64,000 nt of DNA from JADGNF01 sp964582085 (GTDB lineage: Archaea; Thermoproteota; Bathyarchaeia; Bathyarchaeales; Bathycorpusculaceae). The notes under the pieces were generated by a model, which saw nothing but the letters and a program-made list of their open reading frames with translations, was not told where the DNA came from and made no database searches. Numbering within the stretch: position 1 is the stretch's first letter; every line of letters begins with the position of its first letter. Position numbers and translations under genes: made by a program. The stretch spans positions 3,100-67,099 of the forward strand of contig CAZOPV010000020.1 in assembly GCA_964582085.1 (NCBI GenBank), in the 5' to 3' direction. Below are positions 26,569 to 34,420 of this stretch, one piece after another.

Positions 26569-26587
26569 ATAATAATATTTAAATATT
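26569..26587 (-). promoter_or_regulatory. TATA/palindromic element upstream of the first ferredoxin
   Basis: ATAATAATATTTAAAT (26569-26584) lies about 47-62 bases upstream of the ferredoxin start codon. The same 16 bases recur at 28482-28497. TTTAAATA fits an archaeal TATA box. Confidence 0.5.
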
Positions 26588-26689
26588 GCTATCAATTTGC
26601 CAGAAATTCACGCCGCCTCTCAAAGTAACAACCAAAAACGAGCATCGCAAAAATTTTATTCACTGCACGTGTACTTTCCTTTTTTGAAT

Positions 26690-27000
26690 TTAAAAGCCAC
26701 CAATTAAAATGCTATAAACTAACCCTGAAATGATTGAAGCTGCGAAGGCCAAGAGTGCATACGTTACAACAATTTTCCACCCCACAATACGTGAGGTTGA
26801 TAGCATAGTTGGTATGTCATAAGGTTGACCTATAAATCAAGCAATTGTAGCAGCAGGCACCATTCCCAAATTCACAAGAGTCTTGCCCAAGACCACTTCA
26901 ACCAATGTTTGGCGTATACAATTGACAGCCGGCATTGCCGAATACACAACTCCTGATGGGAGCCTGATTTTGTGGTCGAGAGTCCCCGAGAACATAATGT
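26690..27000 (-). pseudogene. Decayed membrane permease remnant
   Basis: One minus-strand frame reads SAMPAVNCIRQTLVEVVLGK, continues LVNLGMVPAATIA, meets TGA, and resumes FIGQPYDIPTMLSTSRIVGW with a final helix LLAFAASIISGLVYSILIGG and a proper stop at 26690-26692. The pattern of a glycine/proline-rich re-entrant stretch, then GW and a last hydrophobic helix, resembles the C terminus of the predicted permeases of the DUF318/ArsP type. Upstream sequence is broken by further stops. The plus-strand frame at 26883-27113 is its antisense. Confidence 0.5.
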
Positions 27001-27115
27001 GGCTTGGGTTGGCAGCAAATTACAAGGAAGGTGGAAGACATGACTTTAATTTGTCAATTTTCCAAGCAGAATACGTCGACGCAACAATTATACCCTACCT
27101 ATTAGGAGGGTAAAC

Positions 27116-27223
27116 ATGACCCCAAGCTGTTATAGATGCCGACAAGCCACAGATACATCGTCAGAACACATGTTTATCAGTATTCCAGCAAAACTATTAC
27201 CCGAAATTGCAGAATCTCTTTAG
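27116..27223 (+). CDS. Possible 35-residue ORF with strong ribosome site
   Basis: ATG at 27116 preceded by AGGAGGG five bases away. It encodes a short product starting MTPSCYRCRQATDTSSEHMF and ends TAG at 27221; coding-like sequence seems to continue after the stop (SEKTMKAVRGRVYSFYANG). A CxxC pair is present. It may be a real mini-protein or the front of a broken gene. No family recognised. Confidence 0.3.
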   Translation: MTPSCYRCRQATDTSSEHMFISIPAKLLPEIAESL

Positions 27224-27348
27224 GCTTTATCTGAGAAAACAATGAAAGCAGTTAGAGGAAGGGTCTATTCATTCTACGCTAATGGATTAACAAACAAAAG
27301 ATAAAACATTGAGCATGTATAAGTTGTAATATAGGCAGTTGATATCAT

Positions 27349-27687
27349 TTGGCCAAAATATTTAATTTGAAAAAGTTTGCTGTTTTTTCTGAAAAGCAGG
27401 GTTTGTTAAGTACTATGAAAGATCGCCTTGGAGCGAAAACGGATGTGCTGAAAACAAGTAACTTTAACATTGTCTTAATATGTCTTGATACTGGTCAAGA
27501 GATTCCTTCCCGTCCTGAACCGTATGCTGTTTGCTTTTACGTTATCGGTGGAAAGGGCATGTTTACAGTAGGCAAAGAAAAATTTGAGTTAAGCAGTGGC
27601 GGAATGATATTTGTTCAAGCAAATGAGACACGTGGCATTCTAAGCAGAGAAAGACTAACACTGTTAGGGATTCAAGATCCTCATTGA
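27349..27687 (+). CDS. Small cupin-domain protein
   Basis: 112 residues from TTG at 27349. A single cupin barrel is suggested by YAVCFYVIGGKGMFTVGKEK followed by FELSSGGMIFVQANETRGIL. The usual metal-binding histidines of motif 1 are absent (PSRPEPYAVCFYV), so it may not bind metal in the normal way. It lies between the two ferredoxins, on the opposite strand, and its end overlaps the second ferredoxin by seven bases. Substrate unknown. Confidence 0.7.
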   Translation: MAKIFNLKKFAVFSEKQGLLSTMKDRLGAKTDVLKTSNFNIVLICLDTGQEIPSRPEPYAVCFYVIGGKGMFTVGKEKFELSSGGMIFVQANETRGILSRERLTLLGIQDPH

Positions 27688-28037
27688 AAAAATTGCAAAG
27701 ACAAAAATAATAGTGAAAAAAGATGGGAACGTGAGATGTAATAGTCAAAGTAGGAGCTTTTCTGAGGACTTAGTTTGCTGATTATTTTACCAGTTTCCAA
27801 TTTTGAAGGATGGCTAATAGCGCCAGAAGGACATATGTCGTCGCAACCATCACAGTAAACAATACAGGTGTCAGCATTACGAAGGGGCATTCTTTTTCCC
27901 TGTTTCTCCTCAACTCCGTAGACATCGTGCTTGCAGTAATTCACGCATTTCCCGCATGAGAGGCATTTTTCGTAGTTAATGGTTGGATACCAAGGTATCT
28001 TGCTTCGTGGAACTCCGTGAAATAAGCTTTCATGCAT
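27681..28037 (-). CDS. Two-cluster [4Fe-4S] ferredoxin, paralogue with extended tail
   Basis: 118 residues. Clusters CLSCGKCVNYCKH and CIVYCDGCDDICPSGAISHP match the ferredoxin at 26235-26522 residue by residue, as does the N-terminal GVPRSKIPWYPTINY. Where the paralogue stops after KIIDELKKAKA, this one reads on through about 23 hydrophobic and aromatic residues (SRSHLFSLLFLSLQFF), probably after loss of the original stop. Electron carrier; partner unknown. Confidence 0.87.
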   Translation of the reverse strand: MHESLFHGVPRSKIPWYPTINYEKCLSCGKCVNYCKHDVYGVEEKQGKRMPLRNADTCIVYCDGCDDICPSGAISHPSKLETGKIISKLSPQKSSYFDYYISRSHLFSLLFLSLQFFQ

Positions 28038-28052
28038 TAAAATTTCCTCGGT

Positions 28053-28376
28053 CTAGGCTGTCCAGAACGAGTAAATTTCTAAGGTTGGAAACTGTTTTTT
28101 CAGAAAAGCTTTAACTTCAGCCTCATCCAAGTTAGGAATCCCCTTCTTGTCCTTACGAAATGGAATTCCTGTTTCTCGAAGAGTGTCGCCTTTCGGGAAA
28201 TCATAAAACATGTAATAGCGCTTGTCGTGAAGCATTATTAGTTTTAGTGTTGTGAGTTCTTTGTTTGGTGAGAAACCATTTTGTTCAAGAATAAAAACAA
28301 TGGAGTTAGGATTTTTTTCGTTAACTAAACGTTTGAATTCTTCCCAGCTTCTAATTCTAATAGGTCCATCACTCAC
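28053..28376 (-). CDS. Unknown 107-residue protein in the ferredoxin/flavodoxin island
   Basis: Starts MSDGPIRIRSWEEFKRLV and has an alternating alpha/beta look: IVFILEQNGF, then LKLIMLHDKRYYMFYDFPKG and a final strand LEIYSFW. No cysteine pair, signal peptide or membrane helix. It ends 15 bp before the second ferredoxin on the same strand, so they are likely co-transcribed. A box at 28427-28437 shared with the flavodoxin promoter lies upstream. I do not recognise the family. Confidence 0.75.
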   Translation of the reverse strand: MSDGPIRIRSWEEFKRLVNEKNPNSIVFILEQNGFSPNKELTTLKLIMLHDKRYYMFYDFPKGDTLRETGIPFRKDKKGIPNLDEAEVKAFLKKQFPTLEIYSFWTA

Positions 28377-28766
28377 GGCAACTCACCCGAAAGTTAATTT
28401 TTGATTACGCTTACAAGCTTATTGGACTTAGTTATATTTGCCTTCCAGTCTGTCTTTGTAAGGCTACTGCTTTGGATGAAGATAATAATATTTAAATGTT
28501 ATTATATGTTACTTTGTATTTACTAAGCCACTTCACGGAAAGCCCAAGCTTTCTCCAAAAAGCCGGGATTCATCAGGACAGCAAGCCAAATTATCAACTT
28601 AGATTTTGAGGCAACCCGATAAGGCAGGCAAAAATCAATGCGAATATGAAAACGAAAGCGAAGAGGTGGGAGCTTGGCTGACTCAATAATTTTAGTCACT
28701 ACTAAGAACATGAAAAGCAAAGTTGTCGCCGGAGACGACCATTTCAGGAATACAGGTAAAGCTCCA
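28377..28766. other. 390-bp gap with regulatory repeats and possible membrane-protein debris
   Basis: Contains the 11-mer at 28427, a 24-bp near-palindrome at 28482-28505 (one mismatched pair) whose left 16 bases repeat the element at 26569, and on the minus strand a hydrophobic run (LFAFVFIFALIFACLIGLP) in a frame that soon stops. That run may be debris of the same permease type as at 26690. No intact gene. Confidence 0.4.
28427..28437 (-). promoter_or_regulatory. Promoter-like 11-mer shared with the flavodoxin gene
   Basis: On the minus strand ATATAACTAAG, about 50-60 bases before the start at 28376. The identical 11-mer lies at the same distance before the flavodoxin start (29294-29304). 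Confidence 0.45.
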
Positions 28767-29243
28767 TTAATTAAGGACGAGGCTCTTAGCCCACTCAGAG
28801 ATCATTTTCTCAGTTTTTTCTCTATCCTTTCTTGCGTTAGTTATTGTTAGTTCGCCCACAAAACTGCATCCAGGCATCAGTTCCTTCAGGGTTTTGAAGA
28901 CCCTCGCCGGATTCGATCCAAGGTTTGTACAAAAAAGGGCCACTTGCTTTCCTGAAAAATTGTTGCCTTTCAGATATGTTCTCACAGCGGGTGTGATCCG
29001 CTTATTCCACATTGGAGTTCCCACGACAACAAGATCATAGTCTCTGGGAGATCGCTTCACTGGCTCAATCGTGGTTACTTTTCCTCTTGTCGCGTCGTAG
29101 CCACTTAAAACAAACCCTAAAAAGCCGTTTCTTTTTTTCTTGTCAACTATCTCCTCAACATCCCCACCAATTTCCCTACATACCTGCTCTGCTACGAACC
29201 GTGTGTTGCCACTTCTTGAGTAGTAGACAACCAAAGATTTCAT
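28767..29243 (-). CDS. Flavodoxin-family protein
   Basis: 158 residues. The FMN-phosphate loop is VVYYSRSGNTRFVAEQV at residues 5-21; VVVGTPMWNKRITPAVRTYL and ALFCTNLGSNPARVF supply the two isoalloxazine-flanking loops. Likely a cytoplasmic electron carrier or small flavin reductase. On the minus strand TTTATATATAAC at about 29297-29308 is a good TATA box for this start. Upstream in the same direction of the ferredoxin pair. Confidence 0.9.
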   Translation of the reverse strand: MKSLVVYYSRSGNTRFVAEQVCREIGGDVEEIVDKKKRNGFLGFVLSGYDATRGKVTTIEPVKRSPRDYDLVVVGTPMWNKRITPAVRTYLKGNNFSGKQVALFCTNLGSNPARVFKTLKELMPGCSFVGELTITNARKDREKTEKMISEWAKSLVLN

Positions 29244-29870
29244 TCAAGACCCTTCCGTTCTTACTTGCCGCGACACTTGGTTCATTTTATAAGCTTAGTT
29301 ATATATAAACTACGAAGCAGAAAAAACCGCCAATTTTAAGCAGGATAACTCACATACAGAAAAAATTTATTCAAGAAAAGTGAACTACTCGACACGGAAG
29401 AGGCGAGAATCTACAGTTTAAAGCGGTTAACGTATCCTCCAATTCTTGCGCCAGCCACAACGCCAGCAGCCCTTCACAGCACACCCTCAAGCCACAAACG
29501 CCCACCCCAACCTTAACAGAAACAAAAAAAACACACCACCATCAACCCTACCAGCCAGCAACCGTCCTAAACACTCCCTCAAACCCAACCACAAATAAGC
29601 CAAATAGCACCCTACAGACACATTCATCAAGCCGCCACCGCCACAGGTATTCTAATAGGTTTTTTATAAAACAATGTACGATTTAATAGCACAATCTCAA
29701 ATTAGGCGGGTTTTCTAGTCAGTTCTTTATATAAAATGCCTTCATTGATCCTTATACCGCAATATGATCATCACTATAAATCTTCAAAAAGCCATTTCCT
29801 CTAAAAACGCTCTGACAAACAAGTAACAAACCAAAAAGAGAAGAAAAACAAGATAAATTCTTGTGCGGTA
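29244..29870. other. 627-bp non-coding stretch with a C/A-rich tract
   Basis: Begins with the flavodoxin promoter. From about 29455 to 29645 the plus strand is nearly all C and A. A+T-rich promoter-like runs follow (TTTTTTATAAAAC near 29660, TTTATATAAAATG near 29727). A minus-strand piece GARIGGYVNRFKL before a stop near 29416 may be debris. No intact gene. Confidence 0.4.
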
Positions 29871-29948
29871 TGGCGGGCCCGACGGGAATTGAACCCGCGA
29901 CCTACGGATTAAGAGTCCGCCGCTCTGGCCTGACTGAGCTACGGGCCC
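29871..29948 (-). tRNA. tRNA-Lys (anticodon CUU), CCA encoded
   Basis: Minus strand from 29948: acceptor GGGCCCG pairs with CGGGCCC (rc of 29875-29881); discriminator G at 29874 and CCA at 29871-29873. Anticodon stem GCGGA/TCCGT with loop CTCTTAA, anticodon CTT. TTCAATT T-loop and a 75-base body without intron. Confidence 0.93.
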
Positions 29949-30353
29949 ACTTGACTGCTTTTTGAGAAGGAATTTCATCATTAGAATATAGAGCTTTCGC
30001 TCACTTAAACCGCACTTGCAATGAACCCGGAAAATGTTGTATGATAAAGCTACAGACAAAGCGTTAAACCAACAAATTGGCTAAAATTTAAGGCGGAAAC
30101 GGCGAACAAATTGAAGCAAAAACGCAGAATAAGACAAGAAGCAGAAAACAGTTTGGTTGAATTATTTTTGCTCATGGACATTGACGCAAAAGGGAAAACC
30201 GTGTAGGTTCTCTTTTATGCAAAAACAGGTTTGAGGGAGGGCTTTCATTAACAGTATTCCTCTGTTATAATGAATGGGAGCGTGATAAGTCAAACCAAAA
30301 GTATAAAAGCAATTAACCATCAACAACACGCCAAAAAATAAAAGGTGCAAAAA
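29949..30353. other. 405-bp gap between tRNA-Lys and a small membrane ORF
   Basis: The minus strand near 29984 has CTATATTC, a possible tRNA promoter. The plus strand at 30300-30308 has AGTATAAAAGC, a good TATA box for the ORF at 30354. No longer gene is supported; minus-strand frames here lack ribosome sites. Confidence 0.4.
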
Positions 30354-30467
30354 ATGTTTGAAATAATTGGAACGCTATTTTGGATCAGCGTTGGCGCAGG
30401 CAGCTTAGCTCTAGCTTTCGCGGAATATGCTTTCTCGAACAAGAAAAATCGAAAAAGCAAACAATAG
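30354..30467 (+). CDS. 37-residue single-pass membrane mini-protein
   Basis: ATG at 30354 with AGGTG seven bases before it and a TATA box (AGTATAAAAG) about 50 bases upstream. The product starts MFEIIGTLFWISVGAGSLAL, a single hydrophobic helix, and ends in a very basic tail (NKKNRKSKQ), so the tail should face the cytoplasm. A hairpin with a T-run follows at 30484-30505. Promoter, ribosome site, ORF and terminator together make this a credible gene. Confidence 0.6.
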   Translation: MFEIIGTLFWISVGAGSLALAFAEYAFSNKKNRKSKQ

Positions 30468-30483
30468 ACACACACGAAAACTA

Positions 30484-30505
30484 AAAAAGGGTAACCGCCC
30501 TTTTT
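30484..30505 (+). terminator. Hairpin after the small membrane ORF
   Basis: AAAAAGGG (30484-30491) pairs perfectly with CCCTTTTT (30498-30505), loop of six. The T-run sits in the right arm, as in archaeal U-tract terminators. Confidence 0.5.
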
Positions 30506-30642
30506 ACCCCCTTCACAAATGTACCTAACAATAAAGCCATGTTTAAGGTAACGCAACCAGAATTTTGAGAGGAAGAACTAAACACGAGAAATGTTTTTGA
30601 AACCAAATTGCATTAGAAATTGTAAAGGAGCAAGAATAACAG

Positions 30643-30825
30643 ATGAGCAAAAAAGAAGATAAACAACACTTACAAGAGCTAAAAGAAATGATTTTAGAGA
30701 AAGAACCCGTTGAACCAGTAGAAAAAGTTTTAACTAAATTCTGCGCCCGCCACGGTGTTTCAATGGATACATGTCGAATTTACTATAATCAACTTAAAGC
30801 AAAAGGCGAAATTAAAGAACAATAA
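30643..30825 (+). CDS. Small helical protein of unknown function (60 residues)
   Basis: ATG at 30643 preceded by AAAGGAG. Charged, fully helical sequence: QELKEMILEKEPVEPVEKVL, then FCARHGVSMDTCRIYYNQLK, which looks like a short helix-turn-helix (HGVSMDTCRIYYNQL). Possibly a small DNA-binding protein; unknown. It precedes the diphthine synthase gene on the same strand. Confidence 0.65.
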   Translation: MSKKEDKQHLQELKEMILEKEPVEPVEKVLTKFCARHGVSMDTCRIYYNQLKAKGEIKEQ

Positions 30826-30954
30826 AGTTCCTAATTCCTTTTGAAAACCGCTCAGATAGTAAACGCCAGTTCTGTTAAGAAGCAAAGGCAGATCTACCAC
30901 TCAAATGAACAATTTAAGTTAGAACATGCTAAATGTTACCTAGAGGGTAAACAA

Positions 30955-31755
30955 GTGGTTAAAGAGCTTGTCTTTGTAGGGTTAGGATTAAACGACGAAA
31001 GAGGTATAAGCCTCCAAGGCTTAGAAGAAGCACAAAGTGCAGACCACGTTTTTATTGAACTCTACACTAGTCTGCTTCCGGATTTCTCCATGAAACAACT
31101 TGAAACGTTAGTCGGTAAACAAATTCAGACTCTACAAAGAAAGGATCTCGAAGAAGAAAATGGCAGGCGAATCTTGGATGCAGCAGAATCAGGCAAAACG
31201 GTATTTCTAGTTCCTGGAGACCCATTTATTGCAACAACACATGTGACTTTGCGCTTAGAAGCAGCTAAACTAAATATAAAAACTCGCATAGTTCATGGTG
31301 CAAGCATAATCTCTGCTATAATCAGTTTATCAGGTTTACATAACTATAAATTTGGCAAAACAGTCACAGTACCTTTCTCTGAGAATTTCAGCGAAACACC
31401 CTATAACGTCATCAATCAAAACATGCAACTGGGGCTTCACACGCTTTGCTTGCTAGATTTGAAAGCCGACGAAAAACGTTTCTTAACCATAAAAGAAGCT
31501 TTAACCATGCTTATGCAAATTGAACAGAAAAAGAAACTGAACATAATCACCCCAACAACATTTGCTCTGGGAGTAGCAAGGGCAGGAAGCAACAACCTCC
31601 TCCTTAAAGCAGATCACCTGAATGAATTGATAAAATTTGATTTTGGTGAACCCCCTCAGAGCCTAATTTTTTTAGGTCAACTCCATTTTATGGAAGCTGA
31701 AGCGCTGATAGCCTTTGCAGCTGCACCATCAACTTTACGGAGCGCCTTAAAATGA
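30955..31755 (+). CDS. dphB: Diphthine synthase (methyltransferase of EF-2 modification)
   Basis: 266 residues from the GTG at 30955, chosen because GAGGG lies upstream and because the family begins at FVGLGLNDERGISLQGLEEA; a TTG at 30841 would add 38 atypical residues. The tetrapyrrole-methylase fold shows VFLVPGDPFIATTHV (GDP-x-A-TTH motif) and IVHGASIISAIISLSGLH. It methylates the aminocarboxypropyl-histidine of elongation factor 2 on the way to diphthamide. It overlaps the DUF357 gene by four bases. Confidence 0.93.
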   Translation: MVKELVFVGLGLNDERGISLQGLEEAQSADHVFIELYTSLLPDFSMKQLETLVGKQIQTLQRKDLEEENGRRILDAAESGKTVFLVPGDPFIATTHVTLRLEAAKLNIKTRIVHGASIISAIISLSGLHNYKFGKTVTVPFSENFSETPYNVINQNMQLGLHTLCLLDLKADEKRFLTIKEALTMLMQIEQKKKLNIITPTTFALGVARAGSNNLLLKADHLNELIKFDFGEPPQSLIFLGQLHFMEAEALIAFAAAPSTLRSALK

Positions 31756-32015
31756 CCATAGAAGCACTTATAGACAAATACATAGTCTCCGCGGAGGACG
31801 CGCTTAAAAACATGCAACAGACACAAGATACAATTAAGCTGGACAAAAAAGGCGTAAATGAAATTTTGTCTTACGCCAAAGCCTACTTGGAAGACGCAAA
31901 ATATTACCGGCAACAAAAAAAATTTGAAACAAGCCTCACATCCATCGCCTACTGCGAAGGACTTATAGACGCATTAAAAATTGTGGGAGCAATAAAAATT
32001 CTCTCAACGTCATAA
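31752..32015 (+). CDS. DUF357 family small helical protein
   Basis: 87 residues with two long helices: LIDKYIVSAEDALKNMQQTQ and LSYAKAYLEDAKYYRQQKKF, ending YCEGLIDALKIVGAI. It matches the archaeal DUF357 family, which is helical and of unknown role. Coupled to dphB by a four-base overlap and followed by ribL, so it is part of a dphB-DUF357-ribL-rhomboid run. Confidence 0.82.
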   Translation: MTIEALIDKYIVSAEDALKNMQQTQDTIKLDKKGVNEILSYAKAYLEDAKYYRQQKKFETSLTSIAYCEGLIDALKIVGAIKILSTS

Positions 32016-32062
32016 ATCAATTTTTAAAACATAACCAACTTTTTATGCCTGAACAACGTTAA

Positions 32063-32563
32063 ATGACTAAAATAATTCCTCATTTGGGAGCACACAAACC
32101 GATGACAATAGAGCCCAAAATCAGAAATATAGTATTGGCTTCGGGAGTATTCGATTTACTCCACTTGGGACATGTAAAGTTTCTGGAGGAAGCAAAAAAA
32201 GCTGGCGGCGAAAACGCAGAATTAGTTGTCATCATCGCACGTGACACCACAGTAGAGAAAATGAAAGGAGCAAGACCTGTGATGCCTGAAAATCAACGTC
32301 GCGCATTAGTGGAAGCACTAAAAATAGTAGATGAAGCAGTACTGGGTCTTGAACAATTTGATATAGGCGAAGTTATCGAAAAAATCAAGCCCGCCGTTAT
32401 CGCATTAGGATATGACCAGACAGGAATGGAGCAGCAAGTGAAAAAATACATTGAAAAGCATAAACTGAAAATCAAAGTGGTACACATCAGTAAGTTTGAA
32501 GAAGATGAACTAGACAGCTCCTCAAAAATAAGAAAAAAAATTGTTGAAAAATTTGCCAGATGA
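32063..32563 (+). CDS. ribL: FAD synthase, archaeal cytidylyltransferase-type
   Basis: 166 residues from 32063; a start at 32102 (13 residues shorter) is equally possible since neither has a convincing ribosome site. Nucleotidyltransferase HxGH motif in ASGVFDLLHLGHVKFLEEA, and the late SSSKIRKKI motif. Archaeal RibL adenylylates FMN to FAD. The FMN-making kinase RibK is encoded about 0.6 kb away on the other strand. The stop overlaps the rhomboid start. Confidence 0.9.
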   Translation: MTKIIPHLGAHKPMTIEPKIRNIVLASGVFDLLHLGHVKFLEEAKKAGGENAELVVIIARDTTVEKMKGARPVMPENQRRALVEALKIVDEAVLGLEQFDIGEVIEKIKPAVIALGYDQTGMEQQVKKYIEKHKLKIKVVHISKFEEDELDSSSKIRKKIVEKFAR

Positions 32564-33180
32564 ACAAAATGAAAAGCAGCCAGCAATACCGCATAACATA
32601 TGTTTTGATTGCGATAAACATAGCCGTCTACGTCTACACGTCAATTGTGGGTGGAGACGCCCTAAACACAAGCTTTGATATGATAGTGCAGTATGGACAA
32701 GTCAACGGCTTAGTCCTCGGCTATGGCTATTATCATCAGCTGTTCACATCAATGTTTGTACACGTCACTATTGTACATTTAGCAGGGAACATGCTGTTTC
32801 TGCTAATTTTCGGCTTACGAGCAGAAGAACTGTTCTCCCTACCCGAATATCTACTCATCTACTTCTTGGGAGGCTTAGCAGGCAATTTATTATCATTGGG
32901 CTTTCTCCCCCCATGGGTACCCTCAGCTGGAGCCTCAGGAGCGATTTTCGCCATGTTTGGCGCCTGCAGCATCTACATCCGCCGAACCGTAGGGCAGTCA
33001 ATCCTAGGCGCATTGATTTTCGCGTTTTTCCTCTTGCTGATCAGTTCAGGACCCGAAGTAAACAACATGGCTCACCTAGGCGGTTTAGTGGCGGGTTTAC
33101 TTATAGGGTACCTTTTAGCATTAAAACAAAAACCTGAAACTGCATATGCCTACAGCTATTCTTACACTACACCATTTTAG
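32560..33180 (+). CDS. Rhomboid-family intramembrane serine protease
   Basis: 206 residues with six membrane helices. Catalytic serine in PSAGASGAIFAMFG, catalytic histidine in NNMAHLGGLVAGLLIGYLL, and the H-x3-N of helix 2 in VHLAGNMLFLL, all in place. It should cut membrane proteins inside the bilayer; substrates unknown. Four-base overlap with ribL upstream; ends one base before the convergent ribK. Confidence 0.92.
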   Translation: MNKMKSSQQYRITYVLIAINIAVYVYTSIVGGDALNTSFDMIVQYGQVNGLVLGYGYYHQLFTSMFVHVTIVHLAGNMLFLLIFGLRAEELFSLPEYLLIYFLGGLAGNLLSLGFLPPWVPSAGASGAIFAMFGACSIYIRRTVGQSILGALIFAFFLLLISSGPEVNNMAHLGGLVAGLLIGYLLALKQKPETAYAYSYSYTTPF

Positions 33181-33181
33181 A

Positions 33182-33871
33182 TTAGGGTAAAGCCAAAATT
33201 TCCACTTTCACTTTGTTACCATCTTTAAGGTTAAGCTGCTTTCGTAAACAAAAAGGCGCAATAATTTCAAGGACAGAAGCATCATAATGGCTACGTAACG
33301 CAGAAATCAGGGCACCTTTAACCTTGTTTTCAATCAGAATGGGATAACATTTGACTACACCAAAAGTGCGATCCTCACTTCTGAAACCTTCCACGTGGAT
33401 AGCTGGATATGCTTCTAATTCGGTGCGAGCTTGGATGTCATAGTCGGTTGTAAGTTTAATGTTTAATGTTCCAGGATAAGGATCAAAACCAAGTTTTTCT
33501 ATGAATTGCTTACGGTACGGGTCTTTTGCTATGTAATAAGCACCTTCACCTAAGCCTGTAAAAACTGTACCCTCAAGAGTAATACTAGGCGAATAAGGCG
33601 CTTCCATAAGAAGTTTAAGGTTTGCATACACCTTTTGAAGCGCCCCCATGCCCTTTGGCTCGATTTTTATTAAGCAACCTTCATGAATAATTTTACGTTT
33701 TATCCAGCCTTTTCGCTCCAGTTCAATAAGATATCGGGAAGCAGTCTGCTGACTTACCCCCAATTTCTCAGCCAAATATTCTGTTGAAATCTTGGTAGTT
33801 CTCTTATGAGCACCCACCTCAGCTAATTTTACAACAGTAAAAATTTGGCGCCACTCATGAGGGTCAATCAT
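33182..33871 (-). CDS. ribK: CTP-dependent riboflavin kinase with N-terminal winged helix
   Basis: 229 residues. Residues 1-90 are a MarR-like winged helix (STEYLAEKLGVSQQTASRYL); residues 95-229 are the archaeal kinase: LEGTVFTGLGEGAYYIAKDP with the CTP-binding glycines and GFDPYPGTLNIKL with the metal and riboflavin residues. It makes FMN from riboflavin with CTP. The HTH suggests it also regulates flavin genes, as proposed for such fusions. Convergent with rhomboid. Confidence 0.93.
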   Translation of the reverse strand: MIDPHEWRQIFTVVKLAEVGAHKRTTKISTEYLAEKLGVSQQTASRYLIELERKGWIKRKIIHEGCLIKIEPKGMGALQKVYANLKLLMEAPYSPSITLEGTVFTGLGEGAYYIAKDPYRKQFIEKLGFDPYPGTLNIKLTTDYDIQARTELEAYPAIHVEGFRSEDRTFGVVKCYPILIENKVKGALISALRSHYDASVLEIIAPFCLRKQLNLKDGNKVKVEILALP

Positions 33872-33946
33872 TTTTTTACCAACAGGCAGGAATTGAATAT
33901 TTGAGTATAGTAGGTGAGTCCATATTTAAACGACACGACAACTCAC

Positions 33947-34420
33947 CTATATTTTGAGTAAACGACCCTCCTTATCCATTTCGCCTTTCCGTATACGTGT
34001 AGTAGATATGGGTGTACAGTTTTGGGAGGGAACCATGCTAACCGTAATTATAGTCAAAGGCAAAAGGGCGGCTTTCTGCCGCAGTTCGTTGATTTTTAAT
34101 GCGGTACACCGGGTTTCTTCGCTAACCACCAATGCTTCAAGGTATGGATCATTAATTGAGGTACCATATGCATTATCTAAGGCTACAACTTCAGTTCTGC
34201 TCCATAAATCTGAATCCCTAAGAAAAGCCTCCAAATTTTTCAGCCGCTCACAGTAAGCCGCAGTTATGTGGGGTTTGTTCAGTTGATTAACAAGCATATC
34301 AGAACTTAAGCCAATTACAACGTGGTCTCCCACTTCAAAAGCCTTCAAAAGCAACGTTTTATGACCACGATGCAACTCATCAAAGGTTCCTCCAACAGCC
34401 ACCTTTTTAAACCGTCTCAT
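33947..34420 (-). CDS. coaD: Phosphopantetheine adenylyltransferase, archaeal type
   Basis: 157 residues. HxGH nucleotidyltransferase motif in AVGGTFDELHRGHKTLL and the C-terminal ISTTRIRKGEMD motif. It forms dephospho-CoA from phosphopantetheine and ATP. Overlaps pantoate kinase by 14 bases; third gene of an ECF-PoK-PPAT operon. Confidence 0.92.
   Translation of the reverse strand: MRRFKKVAVGGTFDELHRGHKTLLLKAFEVGDHVVIGLSSDMLVNQLNKPHITAAYCERLKNLEAFLRDSDLWSRTEVVALDNAYGTSINDPYLEALVVSEETRCTALKINELRQKAALLPLTIITVSMVPSQNCTPISTTRIRKGEMDKEGRLLKI

Noticed and set aside
26883..27113. 76-codon plus-strand frame
   Set aside because: It is antisense to the permease remnant, has no upstream ribosome site, and its product resembles no family.
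28523..28720. 65-codon minus-strand frame
   Set aside because: No ribosome site. A neighbouring frame carries a better hydrophobic run, so I treat the area as debris.
30162..30556. Two overlapping minus-strand frames opposite the small membrane ORF
   Set aside because: The plus strand has a promoter, ribosome site and terminator for its own ORF; the minus frames have none of these.
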